A stretch of DNA of 64,000 nucleotides from Stutzerimonas stutzeri. Its GTDB lineage: Bacteria; Pseudomonadota; Gammaproteobacteria; Pseudomonadales; Pseudomonadaceae. Positions 47,827 through 57,390 of the stretch are shown here, in pieces (positions within the stretch are counted from its first letter, which is position 1; each line of letters begins with the position of its first letter). Both the position numbers and the translations under genes were made by a program. The notes beneath the pieces are model-generated. The model worked only from the letters and a program-made list of their open reading frames with translations. It had not been told where the DNA came from and searched no databases. Where the stretch lies: NCBI RefSeq assembly GCF_002909485.1, contig NZ_PPXG01000008.1, positions 1 through 64,000 of the forward strand, written 5' to 3'.

Positions 47827-50040
47827 ATGCCGCTTGCATCATCAGCATCCCTTAAACCCCTGGCCTGGATGATGCGCGCTGCGCTGATGGGCAGTGCATT
47901 GGTTCCGCTGACGGCCAGTGCCGAAGCTGAGCCTGGAGTGGCCGGCGATGCCGTCGACACCAGCCTGACGCTGCCGGTCATGGACGTGGTCGGGCAACGC
48001 GCGCCGCACTCGACCACCGAGGGCACGGGCAGCTACACCACCGGCGCGATGTCCACCGCCATCGGCCTACCGCTGTCGATTCGCGAGACACCGCAATCGG
48101 TCAGCGTAATCACCCGCCAGCAGATCGAGGACCGTGGCCTGAGCGACACCGCCGCCATTCTCAATACCGCGCCAGGCGTATCCATGACCCGCAACGACAG
48201 CAACCGCCTGTCCTTCTCCGCGCGCGGCTTCACCATCGACAACTTTCAGTTCGATGGCCTGCTGTCGCCGATCAGCACCTTCTGGAACTTCGGTGCTACC
48301 GATTTCGACTCGGCGATCTACGACCGCGTCGAAGTGGTTCGCGGCTCCACCGGCTTGCTGACCGGCGCCGGCAACCCATCGGCAGCGGTCAACTTCGTGC
48401 GCAAACGCCCCCTGCCGGAATTCGCCATCGGCGGCTCGATAGGTGCCGGGCGCTGGAACAAATACCGCGGCGACATCGACATTTCCACGCCGCTGAGCGC
48501 CGATGGCCGCGTTGCCGCCCGCGTGGTGGCGGCCTACTCCGAACGCGACAGCTTCATGGACAACCTGAGCCGCGACAGCGAAACCCTGTACGGCGTGATC
48601 AGTGCCGAACTGACCCCCAGGACACAAATGACCGTGAGCCTGGAGCACCAGAAGAACAACACCGATGGCATGGGCTCCGGCATCCCCATGTTCTACGCCG
48701 ATGGCTCACGCACGGACTTCGGCCGCTCCACCTCCAACAACACCAAGTGGGCGTACTTCGGCACAGAGTCGAATACCGCCTTCGTCGATCTCGAGCACCG
48801 CCTGGATAACGACTGGAAGTTGCGCGCCGCCTACAGCCGTACCGAAGCCGACTACGCCATGCGCTACCTGTACCGCGGCGGCTATCCGGATCGTAACAAT
48901 GCCGGCATGAGCGCCGGCTTTTTCAAGTACGAAGGCGAGCGCACGCGTGACGCCTGGCACCTGACCGCCAGCGGCCCGTTCCAGTTGCTGGGGCGCACCC
49001 ACGAACTCGCGTTCGGCGGCATGAGTGTCGAAGATGAATTCAACGTCGATCAGTACCTGCCGATTGCCGGCACAGCCCCGACAGCCGAATCCAGGCTCGA
49101 CTGGACCAACGCCGCCATCGCCGAGCCGCGTTGGTCGAGCACCCGTGCCACCGGTGACGCCGCCGATATCCGCCAGACCGGCGGCTATGCGGTAACACGC
49201 CTATCGCTGGCCGACCCGCTGCACCTGATCCTCGGCGCACGCATCAGCACCTGGGAGATGCAGCAGAACTACTACGGTACCCAGCGCGACTATCGCTATA
49301 GCGACGAGATCACCCCTTATGCCGGGCTGGTCTACGACCTCGACGACATCTACAGCCTGTATACGAGCTACACCAGCATCTTCAACAACCAGACGCAAAG
49401 GGCGCCAGACGGCAGCTTCCTCGATCCGGTGACGGGCGACAGCTACGAGGCGGGGATAAAAGCGAGCTATCTGCAAGGTCAACTCAACGCTGCGCTGGCG
49501 GTGTACCGCACCAAGCAGGAAGGCCTGGCCGAAGCGATACCTGGCGCTTCCGTCGAAGGCACACCTGACCAGCAGGCTTACAAGGCGGGTAAGGGCGCGG
49601 TGGTGGATGGCTTCGACCTCGAGCTGAGCGGCGCTTTGAGCGACGCTTGGAATCTCTCGACCAGCTATACCCACTTCATCGCCCGCAACGCACAGAATCA
49701 GGCGATCAACACAACCCACCCACGCAGCCAGTTCAAGCTGTTCACCACCTACCGTCTCAGCGGCGCGCTGAACGACCTGACCCTGGGCGGTGGCGCCACC
49801 TGGCGCAGCGGCATCTCACGCGACAACACACCAAGCCCCAACGGCCCTGTCAACGTACAGGAGGGCAGCTACACCCTGGTCGACATGATGGCCCGCTACC
49901 AGATCAGCGAAAACCTCTCGGCCACCGCCAACCTGAACAACGTTTTCGACAAGAAGTACCTGGAGCAGATCGGCTTCTACAGCCAGCTCTGGTACGGCGA
50001 ACCACGCAACCTGAACCTGACCCTCACCGCCAGGTTCTGA
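47827..50040 (+). CDS. TonB-dependent siderophore receptor (FhuE/FpvA type)
   Basis: This 737-residue outer-membrane receptor has a signal peptide of about 36 residues, a TonB-box-like LPVMDVVG, a plug domain (RETPQSVSVITRQQIEDRG, TAPGVSM, DRVEVVRGSTGLLTG) and a beta-barrel ending in LTARF with terminal Phe. It imports a ferric siderophore using TonB energy. There is no biosynthesis gene nearby, so it may take up a foreign siderophore. Regulated by Fur and probably by the upstream AraC protein (inference). GGAG precedes the ATG. Confidence 0.93.
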   Translation: MPLASSASLKPLAWMMRAALMGSALVPLTASAEAEPGVAGDAVDTSLTLPVMDVVGQRAPHSTTEGTGSYTTGAMSTAIGLPLSIRETPQSVSVITRQQIEDRGLSDTAAILNTAPGVSMTRNDSNRLSFSARGFTIDNFQFDGLLSPISTFWNFGATDFDSAIYDRVEVVRGSTGLLTGAGNPSAAVNFVRKRPLPEFAIGGSIGAGRWNKYRGDIDISTPLSADGRVAARVVAAYSERDSFMDNLSRDSETLYGVISAELTPRTQMTVSLEHQKNNTDGMGSGIPMFYADGSRTDFGRSTSNNTKWAYFGTESNTAFVDLEHRLDNDWKLRAAYSRTEADYAMRYLYRGGYPDRNNAGMSAGFFKYEGERTRDAWHLTASGPFQLLGRTHELAFGGMSVEDEFNVDQYLPIAGTAPTAESRLDWTNAAIAEPRWSSTRATGDAADIRQTGGYAVTRLSLADPLHLILGARISTWEMQQNYYGTQRDYRYSDEITPYAGLVYDLDDIYSLYTSYTSIFNNQTQRAPDGSFLDPVTGDSYEAGIKASYLQGQLNAALAVYRTKQEGLAEAIPGASVEGTPDQQAYKAGKGAVVDGFDLELSGALSDAWNLSTSYTHFIARNAQNQAINTTHPRSQFKLFTTYRLSGALNDLTLGGGATWRSGISRDNTPSPNGPVNVQEGSYTLVDMMARYQISENLSATANLNNVFDKKYLEQIGFYSQLWYGEPRNLNLTLTARF

Positions 50041-50167
50041 CTTGACCGCTTGCGGGACCGTTAGGGCCCACCCGACAAGGGCGGTGCGGTAGCAGGCGCA
50101 TCGGCGCCTGATCTACCCTCGCTCCCGAGTAAAAACACCCCACCCAACCCCCGCACCCCAATCCAAA

Positions 50168-50185
50168 GGTGGGCTTCAGCCCACC
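50168..50185. repeat. Single GTGGGCT-AGCCCAC palindrome
   Basis: GGTGGGCTTCAGCCCACC lies after the receptor gene without the CTACG flank. The remainder of 50041-50334 holds no gene. Confidence 0.7.
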
Positions 50186-50334
50186 GTTCAGACTCCGCAA
50201 CCACCGCTCGTTTCGCGCGCGCCCGAACGAACCATGAGCGGTCGATGACCAATATCGACAGGCTTGATTTCGACAGCGCCGGCGCGGCGCGTAGCATGTC
50301 CCGCTCATCCCCAGTACCCACTCGAGGAGCCCCC

Positions 50335-51177
50335 ATGTCTGATACCCCCTACATCCCGCCGAAGGTCTGGACCCACGACGCGCCTTCGGGCGGAAAATTC
50401 GCCAGTATCAATGCCCCCACCGCCGGTGCACGGGAGGAGAAGGCGTTGCCGGTGGGCAAGCATCCGTTGCAGCTCTATTCGCTGGCCACACCCAACGGTG
50501 TGAAGGTGAGCATCATGCTCGAAGAACTGCTCGCCGCCGGCCACGCGGGCGCCGAATACGACGCCTGGCTGATCAACATTGGTGAGGGCGACCAGTTCGG
50601 CAGCGGCTTCGTCAAAATCAACCCGAACTCCAAGATTCCTGCGCTGGCCGATCACAGCATCGCGGGCGAGCCGCTGCGGGTGTTCGAATCCGGTTCGATC
50701 CTGGTTTACCTGGCGGAGAAATTCGGCGCCTTCCTGCCCACGGAAATCCGCGCACGCGCCGAAACGCTGAACTGGTTGTTCTGGCAGATGGGCTCGGCAC
50801 CCTTCCTCGGTGGCGGCTTCGGGCATTTCTATGCCTACGCGCCGGAGAAATTCGAATACCCGATCAACCGCTACGCAATGGAGGTCAAACGCCAGCTCGA
50901 CGTGCTCGACCGCCAGCTGGCCGACAACCGCTTCGTCGCTGGCAACGAATACACCATCGCCGACATGGCCATTTGGCCCTGGTATGGCGGACTGGTGCTC
51001 GGCGAGCTTTACGATGCGGCGGAATTCCTTTCGGTGCAGGACTACAAACACGTGCAGCGCTGGGCCGCGGCAGTGGCCGAACGCCCCGGCGTGATTCGCG
51101 GACGCAAGGTCAACCGCACCTGGGGCGAAGAATCCGAACAGGCCCCCGAGCGCCACAGCGCGGCGGATCTGGACTGA
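50335..51177 (+). CDS. yghU: Glutathione S-transferase-like disulfide-bond oxidoreductase YghU
   Basis: This 280-residue protein has a thioredoxin-like half (LQLYSLATPNGVKVSIMLEE, NPNSKIPALAD, VFESGSILVYLAEKFG) and a helical GST C-domain (YTIADMAIWPWYGGLV). The extended N-terminus ahead of the GST fold is typical of YghU, which reduces disulfides with two glutathiones. Start at 50335 (GAGGAG upstream) rather than an earlier in-frame ATG. Confidence 0.9.
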   Translation: MSDTPYIPPKVWTHDAPSGGKFASINAPTAGAREEKALPVGKHPLQLYSLATPNGVKVSIMLEELLAAGHAGAEYDAWLINIGEGDQFGSGFVKINPNSKIPALADHSIAGEPLRVFESGSILVYLAEKFGAFLPTEIRARAETLNWLFWQMGSAPFLGGGFGHFYAYAPEKFEYPINRYAMEVKRQLDVLDRQLADNRFVAGNEYTIADMAIWPWYGGLVLGELYDAAEFLSVQDYKHVQRWAAAVAERPGVIRGRKVNRTWGEESEQAPERHSAADLD

Positions 51178-51188
51178 GTCATCCGGCA

Positions 51189-51217
51189 GGGTGGAAAACG
51201 GCGAAGCCTTTTCCACC
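51189..51217. repeat. GGTGGAAAA/TTTTCCACC palindrome
   Basis: GGGTGGAAAACGGCGAAGCC followed by TTTTCCACC forms a hairpin just after yghU. It is the same stem class as 33984 and 61771. Confidence 0.72.
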
Positions 51218-51657
51218 AACTGCCAGCATCCCTCCTGCGTTGCACTCGTCTCGCCTCAAGACCTTTTCGCCTCCCGCTGCGCCTGGGAGAACCGCGCAGT
51301 GGATGCGCTGCGTCCCGATATTCACGAGATTGCCATACCGCAGAAGCTGCAGTGCCCAGGTGGATAACGGTCGGTTTGACCGTCTCCACTCCCGTCCTTC
51401 GCGTAGGCCCAGCTCAGCAACCCGCCTTCAGCAACACCCAAGGGCTCAACTTCAAAGGCGCCGCCGACCGCTATCTCAACCACCGCACTGACCGCTGATC
51501 CTCCACGCTGAACTATGCCGGTGCGCTCCGACCCAATACTTCATGAGCGCCGCTTTATCCGCGGCAGGCGCACCCAGCGTCGGTCCCAAGAACGGCCGCC
51601 ATCCGGGCATGCGCAGCGCTCGGCAACCCAGTTGTTCAACGCAACGTGAGGTGAACC
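51218..51657. other. Gene-free spacer, possible decayed coding remnant
   Basis: About 440 bp without an intact gene. A short frame ending TGA at about 51499 reads NTQGLNFKGAADRYLNHRTD and could be the tail of a lost gene, but I cannot name it. AACGTGAGGTG lies before the next start. Confidence 0.4.
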
Positions 51658-52473
51658 ATGAGACATACACTGGTAGCAGCGTTCGCAACGCTGACCGACG
51701 CCAACCGCACCCGCGGCGATCTGATGGCGCGGGGCATTCCGCGGGAACAAATTCACGCCGTGGGCGCCGAGAGCGCCGACATCCACGCCTATGACGCGCC
51801 CTACACCACCACCCCCGATACACCCGTGGACCGCACGCACCACGAGTCCAAGATCGCGCATTTCTTCAAGTCTCTGTTCGGCCATGAGACCCATGAGCAG
51901 CACCGTTCCTACGCCCACGCTTATCCGGATGCGGTACGCCGAGGTGCTCTGGTGATCGCCGTGGATGTCGACGACGAAGATCAGCTGGCCCAGGCACGCG
52001 ATGCGCTTGAGTACAACGGCGCCATCGACATCGATGAGCGTGGCGGCACCGGCACCGCCGACGGTTATCCCGGCCCTACCAGCCCGTACGCCGGTGCGAC
52101 CGGCGGTGATAGCCACCTCGACAAACACTTCACTGCACCGGCAACGGGCACGGCTGGGGCCGGGATGCAATCGGCTAACGAGCGTTTCGGTGAAGGCGCC
52201 GGAACCAGCGCAATACCCGGCACAGGCCATACTACCGACCCTACCGACTACAACGACCGAAGCTCGGCCGATACCGGTCGCTACGACATTGGCAGCGCGG
52301 CCAAACGGGCCGGTACCGACTACCCGGACACCACAGCCACCACCGTCCCGACCGGTGCCGGCACGACCGGCCACGGCGCCAGCACCGAAGCGCCCGAAGT
52401 GATACCTGGTGTCGAAGCCCCCGACGCGAACCCACCGCGCGACCGTATCTATGTGATCCAGCGACCGAGCTGA
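51658..52473 (+). CDS. Putative stress protein with low-complexity tail
   Basis: This 271-residue protein starts MRHTLVAAFATLTDANRTRGDLMARGIP, like the YflT/heat-induced general-stress fold (residues 1-120, with RGALVIAVDVDDEDQLAQA). A Gly/Thr/Ala-rich, low-complexity segment follows (about 130-250), then RDRIYVIQRPS. Soluble. Function inferred only from the N-terminal fold. A T-tailed terminator follows. Confidence 0.68.
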   Translation: MRHTLVAAFATLTDANRTRGDLMARGIPREQIHAVGAESADIHAYDAPYTTTPDTPVDRTHHESKIAHFFKSLFGHETHEQHRSYAHAYPDAVRRGALVIAVDVDDEDQLAQARDALEYNGAIDIDERGGTGTADGYPGPTSPYAGATGGDSHLDKHFTAPATGTAGAGMQSANERFGEGAGTSAIPGTGHTTDPTDYNDRSSADTGRYDIGSAAKRAGTDYPDTTATTVPTGAGTTGHGASTEAPEVIPGVEAPDANPPRDRIYVIQRPS

Positions 52474-52493
52474 CTTCGACCCTGCAATGACCC

Positions 52494-52522
52494 ACGGGCC
52501 GCACAATGCGGCCCGTTTTTTT
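52494..52522 (+). terminator. Rho-independent terminator of the stress-protein gene
   Basis: ACGGGCCGCA pairs with TGCGGCCCGT around a 3-base loop and is followed by a run of T, 20 bp past the stop. Confidence 0.93.
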
Positions 52523-52602
52523 GCACAGCCGCGAACCAGGGCCAGGCTGGGACGGCACCCGCCGGGTGGACTTCAACCCAGCAAAACGCGCCGAAAACCT
52601 CT

Positions 52603-52626
52603 GGTGGGCTGAAGCCGACCCTACGG
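52603..52626. repeat. GTGGGCT palindrome, one mismatch
   Basis: GGTGGGCTGAAGCCGACC followed by CTACGG; one base of the right arm differs from the palindrome seen elsewhere. Confidence 0.65.
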
Positions 52627-52770
52627 ATACGCGCTGCACCAGAGATCCGCGGCGCAGCGCCAGCTCTGCGGCGATTGGCGCAGGACCGAAGTGGTGAGCC
52701 TTGGAGGCGCCTGGCGTATTCTGGCGTTCCGGGCGGCCTGAACGCTGCCAAGTACGCCGAGGGCCACGCC

Positions 52771-53175
52771 ATGGCAATCCTGAGAACCGCCTCGTCCTGC
52801 CTGACGCTTTGTCTTGTTGCTTCGAACGCCTGGGCGGCACAACCCGCCATGGAGCAGACAGAGGGCGCATCGAAGAGCGCCTTCGTCCTGCATGAAGGCG
52901 GCAATATGCACACCGATCAGGCAGCGCTGCGTGAACGTCGCGCCAGGGCCTATGAAATGGAGCTACGCGAAGCCGAAGACGAACTGATGGCGACCAAATA
53001 CGCGATCACCCAGAAATACCTGGCCAAGCTGCCCGCCCATGACCGCGAGGCCATGCAGGCCGAGGTCGGCGCACAACACGCGACCTTCGCCTACCGTTAC
53101 CCCGAAGCCCATGCGCGGCTGCTCCTCAGTAATCCGCACAAAAGCAAAACCAACGGGCAGGGCGCAATCCCGTAA
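52771..53175 (+). CDS. Periplasmic hypothetical protein
   Basis: This 134-residue protein has a signal peptide (ends near NAWA) and a charged, helical mature region (RERRARAYEMELREAEDELMATK). The ATG at 52771 places the signal peptide at the N-terminus. No family recognised. It is followed by an inverted pair of palindromes. Confidence 0.65.
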   Translation: MAILRTASSCLTLCLVASNAWAAQPAMEQTEGASKSAFVLHEGGNMHTDQAALRERRARAYEMELREAEDELMATKYAITQKYLAKLPAHDREAMQAEVGAQHATFAYRYPEAHARLLLSNPHKSKTNGQGAIP

Positions 53176-53200
53176 GCGCCACCAACCAGTTGGCCTGTCG

Positions 53201-53312
53201 GTGGGCTAAAGCCCACCCTACAGCGGCCCCACGCGAGCCCCGGGGCAGCCTGGAAGCCAAGCAAACCAGCGCGTGCTCCAAGCCACACACGTAGGGTGGG
53301 CTTCAGCCCACC
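53201..53312. repeat. Inverted pair of GTGGGCT-AGCCCAC palindromes
   Basis: GGTGGGCTAAAGCCCACC + CTAC (53201-53222) faces CGTAGG + GTGGGCTTCAGCCCACC (53290-53312). It sits between two convergent genes, a natural place for bidirectional transcript ends. Confidence 0.8.
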
Positions 53313-53357
53313 ATCAATCCGCGAACCGCGAGCCTTGCGCTAGCCCGCCCTAAGTCC

Positions 53358-53861
53358 TTACCGCCGGCCGCGATCCGAAGCCAGTGCCCGCCGCAACCCC
53401 GCTCGACCAACCGTCAATGCCAGCCCCTCCTCGACCGCACCCAGCGCCGCATTGACCATCGGCCTCGGCTGATACGGTTTGCGTAAGCTCAGCCCGATCT
53501 TGGATGCGATCAGCGCCGCCGTCGCGCCGAGTAACGCCGGCACCAGCATCGGCTCGCGCCGCACACCCGCCAGCGCCGCTGCACTCACACCGCCGGACAG
53601 GGCACGGAACATCATCGACGGCACGATGGTGCGATCCGGTGCGAAGGGCATTTTGTCGCCGATCATCTCGCTGGCCGCGAGCACGGGCAGAAAGGTCTGC
53701 GCCGTATCCGACGTCAGCAGCTGCGCCGCCTCGCCCGCGCCGTCCAGATCATTCCGTTCACTCAACGCCCGGCTGACCAGCGCCGGCGCCAGCATGCTGC
53801 GCATGCCGGTCACGGCTCCGATTGCCAGGGCAGCCCAAAACAGATTGCTCGAAGTCGTCAT
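53358..53861 (-). CDS. DUF4126-like membrane protein
   Basis: This 167-residue protein has hydrophobic segments (LFWAALAIGAVTGMRSMLAPALVS, LVPALLGATAALIASKIGL), a MRSM motif, and FLPVLAASEMIGDKMPFAPDR, the DUF4126 pattern. Inner-membrane, function unknown. The ATG at 53861 has GGGGA at proper spacing; a TTG two codons upstream is less likely. Confidence 0.75.
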   Translation of the reverse strand: MTTSSNLFWAALAIGAVTGMRSMLAPALVSRALSERNDLDGAGEAAQLLTSDTAQTFLPVLAASEMIGDKMPFAPDRTIVPSMMFRALSGGVSAAALAGVRREPMLVPALLGATAALIASKIGLSLRKPYQPRPMVNAALGAVEEGLALTVGRAGLRRALASDRGRR

Positions 53862-54082
53862 CGTCAAATCCCCCTGTGGTTGCTAATACCGACCGAGCTC
53901 CTGCCGTAAGCGTTCGACGCTGCCGCGCAGTCGTCGACGGCTGACACGCTTGCAGCACGGACGTGGCGTTTTGCTACGCAACCGCACGTCGGCTCTCACC
54001 AGATCACCAACAGGCGGTCATCAACCTGCCACCTGCGCTTCCTAGTTTCGGAGCGACCCCACCGCCCCCGAGGAAAACAACA

Positions 54083-55912
54083 ATGCGTAAGCGCGCACTG
54101 GATTGGCTGATCGCTGCTGGCCTGATCGGCCTCGCCACCCCCGCCCTGGCACAGGCTCAGCAACCGCTTCAGAAGCAGCCCGAGCACGGCTCCATCGAGC
54201 AGGACTACCGGGAAGAACGGCTCGAAGGTCTGCAGGCCAGGCAGCAGGCCAGTGAACGGCGCAGCTGGCGCGCTCCGGACTGGCGCCCCGAGCCGGTGGT
54301 GTCGGTAAACATCCTCGGCATCAACGATTTCCACGGCCAGCTGTCCCCGCGCACCGTCGCCGGGCGCCCCGCAGGCGGCGCGGCAGTGCTGGCGTCTTAC
54401 CTGAAGTCGGCCAGTCGCGAATACACGCTCATCGTCCATGACGGCGACCAGGTCGGCGCATCGCCGCCCAATTCCGCGCTGTTGCGCGACGAACCGGCGA
54501 TCAGCCTGCTCAACCTGCTGGCCAATCAATTCTGCCGTCCGTTCAGCTGGCAGATGGAACTATCCCGTCGTGCGCAGACCCTCGCCCAGCAGCGCTGCAA
54601 CGTCATCGGCACGCTCGGCAACCACGAGTTCGACTACGGCAAGCAGGAGCTGCTGCGCCAACTCACCGGTGGCAACCACGCCAACGGGCCGTACCTCGAA
54701 GACATCTGGCAAGGTGCGCGCTACCCCACCGTGTCGAGCAACGTCATCGACCAAAGCACCGGCCAATCCCTGCTGCCGCCCTACTCCATCTACAACGCCG
54801 GCGGCGTGCGCATTGGCGTGATCGGTGCGGCGCTAAAGGAAACCCCCTCCATCGTCTCGCCCAGCGGCGTCGCCGGGCTGAGCTTCATCGACGAAGCGGC
54901 GGCGATCAACCGGTCGGTAGCCGAACTGCGCAGCCAAGGCGTGCGCGCTATCGTCGTCGCGTTGCACCAGGGCGGCCAACAGACCAGCTACAACGGCCCG
55001 ACCAATGCCGAGGCGGACACCGTGGTCGGCCCGGTGGTCGACATCATCGAGCATCTGGATGACGAGGTGGACGTGGTTCTCTCCGGCCATGCCCATGGCT
55101 TCACCAATGCACTGCTGCCCAATGCCAATGGCAAGCCGATCCTGGTGACCCAGGCCTTCTCGGCCGGCACCGCCTATGCCGACATCGAACTGCTGGTCAG
55201 CCGCCGTAGCCGCGACATCGTCGAGAAATCCGCGGCCATCCTCACCACCTGGGGCGACCAGGGCGCCGGGCTCACGCCGGACCCGCAAGTCGCCGCGCTG
55301 GTGGCCCAGGCAGACGCACGGGTCGAGCCGCTGGTGGCGCGGGTGGTTGGCCTGGCGCAAACCGCCCTCACCCGCAGCGAAACGCCGGCCGGCGAATCCG
55401 CGCTGGGTAATCTGATCGCCGATGCCCAGCGCGTCGCCACCGAAGCGCAGATCAGCTTCATGAACCCGGGCGGTATCCGCGCCGATCTCGACAGCGGTGA
55501 AGTGACCTGGGGCGAGCTGTTCGCCATCCAGCCGTTCGCCAACGACCTGGTGTCCATGGACCTCACCGGCGCGCAGATAAAAACCATGCTGGAACAGCAG
55601 TGGATCGGCCAGAGCTATCCGCGCCTGCTCAAGCCATCCGGCATCCAATACAGCTGGTCCGCGAGCCGCCCCGAAGGCAATCGCGTGATCGAAATGCGTG
55701 ACGCCAGCGGAGCGCCGATCAACCCGGCGGCGACCTACCGCGTCACGGTCAACTCCTTCCTGGCCGGTGGTGGCGACAACTTCAGCGTTCTCACCGAAGG
55801 CCAGAACCGCGTCGTCGGCCCGGTCGATCTGGACGCGCTAGTGGGCTACATCGAAACGCTGCCGCAGCCGTTCACTGCAAACATCGAGGGGCGTATTCAA
55901 CGGGCGGACTGA
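54083..55912 (+). CDS. Secreted 5'-nucleotidase / metallophosphatase
   Basis: This 609-residue protein has a signal peptide (ends near TPALA), an N-terminal calcineurin-like metallophosphatase domain with metal ligands in GINDFHGQL, VHDGDQVGAS, GNHEFDYG and SGHAHG, and a C-terminal 5'-nucleotidase domain (NPGGIRADLDSGEVTWGE, SFLAGGGDNFSVL). It hydrolyses extracellular or periplasmic nucleotides. GAGGA precedes the ATG at 54083. A terminator follows. Confidence 0.93.
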   Translation: MRKRALDWLIAAGLIGLATPALAQAQQPLQKQPEHGSIEQDYREERLEGLQARQQASERRSWRAPDWRPEPVVSVNILGINDFHGQLSPRTVAGRPAGGAAVLASYLKSASREYTLIVHDGDQVGASPPNSALLRDEPAISLLNLLANQFCRPFSWQMELSRRAQTLAQQRCNVIGTLGNHEFDYGKQELLRQLTGGNHANGPYLEDIWQGARYPTVSSNVIDQSTGQSLLPPYSIYNAGGVRIGVIGAALKETPSIVSPSGVAGLSFIDEAAAINRSVAELRSQGVRAIVVALHQGGQQTSYNGPTNAEADTVVGPVVDIIEHLDDEVDVVLSGHAHGFTNALLPNANGKPILVTQAFSAGTAYADIELLVSRRSRDIVEKSAAILTTWGDQGAGLTPDPQVAALVAQADARVEPLVARVVGLAQTALTRSETPAGESALGNLIADAQRVATEAQISFMNPGGIRADLDSGEVTWGELFAIQPFANDLVSMDLTGAQIKTMLEQQWIGQSYPRLLKPSGIQYSWSASRPEGNRVIEMRDASGAPINPAATYRVTVNSFLAGGGDNFSVLTEGQNRVVGPVDLDALVGYIETLPQPFTANIEGRIQRAD

Positions 55913-55931
55913 TTGAACTAGCCGCGGACAT

Positions 55932-55963
55932 AGGGGCCAGATAGTTCTATCTGCCCCTTTTTT
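55932..55963 (+). terminator. Rho-independent terminator of the nucleotidase gene
   Basis: AGGGGCCAGATAG pairs with CTATCTGCCCCT (one bulge), ending in six T, 20 bp after the stop. Confidence 0.9.
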
Positions 55964-56158
55964 GTACCCCTTTTTGCTCGCAGCGGCAGGATCAGCCGCT
56001 GCGAAGCAGACTACGCGCAGAGCCTGAAACCGGCGGGTGCACATTGGGACGTTTACAGGCCATCGCCTTGGCCGCAGCTGCAACGGCGCTGAGATGCAAG
56101 AAGGCTCTCAGGTATTGGTTACGTTGACGCGGCACCCAACCTTTTGCGGAGCAGCCTC

Positions 56159-57316
56159 ATGCGCCTAGCGGACTTCATCCTCGACAACCTCGAGCCCATT
56201 CTCCAGTCGTGGGAAGATTTCGCCAGAACCATCCCCGGCGCCTCTCGCACGATGGACGTGGATGCCCTGCGAGATCATGCCGAGCAGATGCTGCGGACCA
56301 TTGCCGATGACTTGCGCACCAGCCAGTCGACAACCGAACAGATCGATAAGTCCATCGGTAAGGCAGACGGAAGCGCTGACGAAACGGCGGCGGAAACCCA
56401 CGCGATACTGCGTCATGACGCCGGCTTCAGCATCAACGAGGTGGTTTCTGAGTACCGCGCCCTGCGCTCCAGCGTGCTTCGTAAGTGGCTGCAGGAAATA
56501 AAGAGCGGCACGGATTTCGAGGTCGAGGACATGACGCGTTTCAACGAGGCCATCGACCAGGCGCTCGCCGAATCCGTCAACAGCTACTCCCGAACCGTGA
56601 CCAGCACGCGCAACATCTTCCTCGGCATTCTCGGACACGATCTGCGTACCCCGTTGGGCGCCATTCAGCTCGGCGCCGAGGTGCTGCTCCTGGATGACAA
56701 TCTAGCGGCCAAACCGACCATGCTCGCCTCGCGCATCTACACCAGCGCCAAACGAGCCAACAAGATCGTCACCGACCTGCTCGACTTCACGCGCTCACAG
56801 AGCGGCTCGGGTATTCCGGTGCACCGCATAGAGATCAACCTGGCGGAGGTGTGCGAGGGCATGGTGGAGGAAGTACGGGCGTACAACCCCGAACGCCAGA
56901 TCATCTACGAGACCAGCGGACGGCTGATCGGCCGGTTCGACGCACCGCGCATGGAGCAGGTGTTTTCCAACATGATCAGCAACGCCGTGCAGCATGGCAG
57001 CAAGACCGCACCCGTCAGAGTAGGCATGCATGTCGACCAGGCGCATGCCGTGTTCACGGTGCACAACCAGGGGGAACCGATCGCCAAAGACGCATTGGCG
57101 GACATCTTCAACCCCATGAGCCGCCACTCCCAGTACGCCGAAGGTGAGCACGGTCCGCACTCCGGGCTGGGCCTGGGACTCTACATCGCCAGCGAGATCA
57201 TATCGGCCCACAAGGGCACCATCGGCGTTAAATCAAGCGCCGAGGCGGGCACCACCTTTACCGTAAGGCTGCCACTGGCGGAGCATGCGTCGAGGCGCGC
57301 GACAGACCACGAATGA
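56159..57316 (+). CDS. Soluble sensor histidine kinase with RsbRD-like N-terminus
   Basis: This 385-residue kinase has no membrane segment. Residues 1-145 are helical (globin-like or RsbRD-type sensor), H-box GHDLRTPLGAI holds phospho-acceptor His 160, and the ATPase part has N-box FSNMISNAVQHG and G-box GLGLGLYIASEI. No response regulator is adjacent. The ATG at 56159 follows GCGGAGC; an earlier reading is weaker. Confidence 0.88.
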   Translation: MRLADFILDNLEPILQSWEDFARTIPGASRTMDVDALRDHAEQMLRTIADDLRTSQSTTEQIDKSIGKADGSADETAAETHAILRHDAGFSINEVVSEYRALRSSVLRKWLQEIKSGTDFEVEDMTRFNEAIDQALAESVNSYSRTVTSTRNIFLGILGHDLRTPLGAIQLGAEVLLLDDNLAAKPTMLASRIYTSAKRANKIVTDLLDFTRSQSGSGIPVHRIEINLAEVCEGMVEEVRAYNPERQIIYETSGRLIGRFDAPRMEQVFSNMISNAVQHGSKTAPVRVGMHVDQAHAVFTVHNQGEPIAKDALADIFNPMSRHSQYAEGEHGPHSGLGLGLYIASEIISAHKGTIGVKSSAEAGTTFTVRLPLAEHASRRATDHE

Positions 57317-57390
57317 CCACCGCCCGGTTACTGATACGGTCATGCGTAAGCAGTAAAAGGCCGGAGGAACTCATCCCCGGGCTATTGCAA

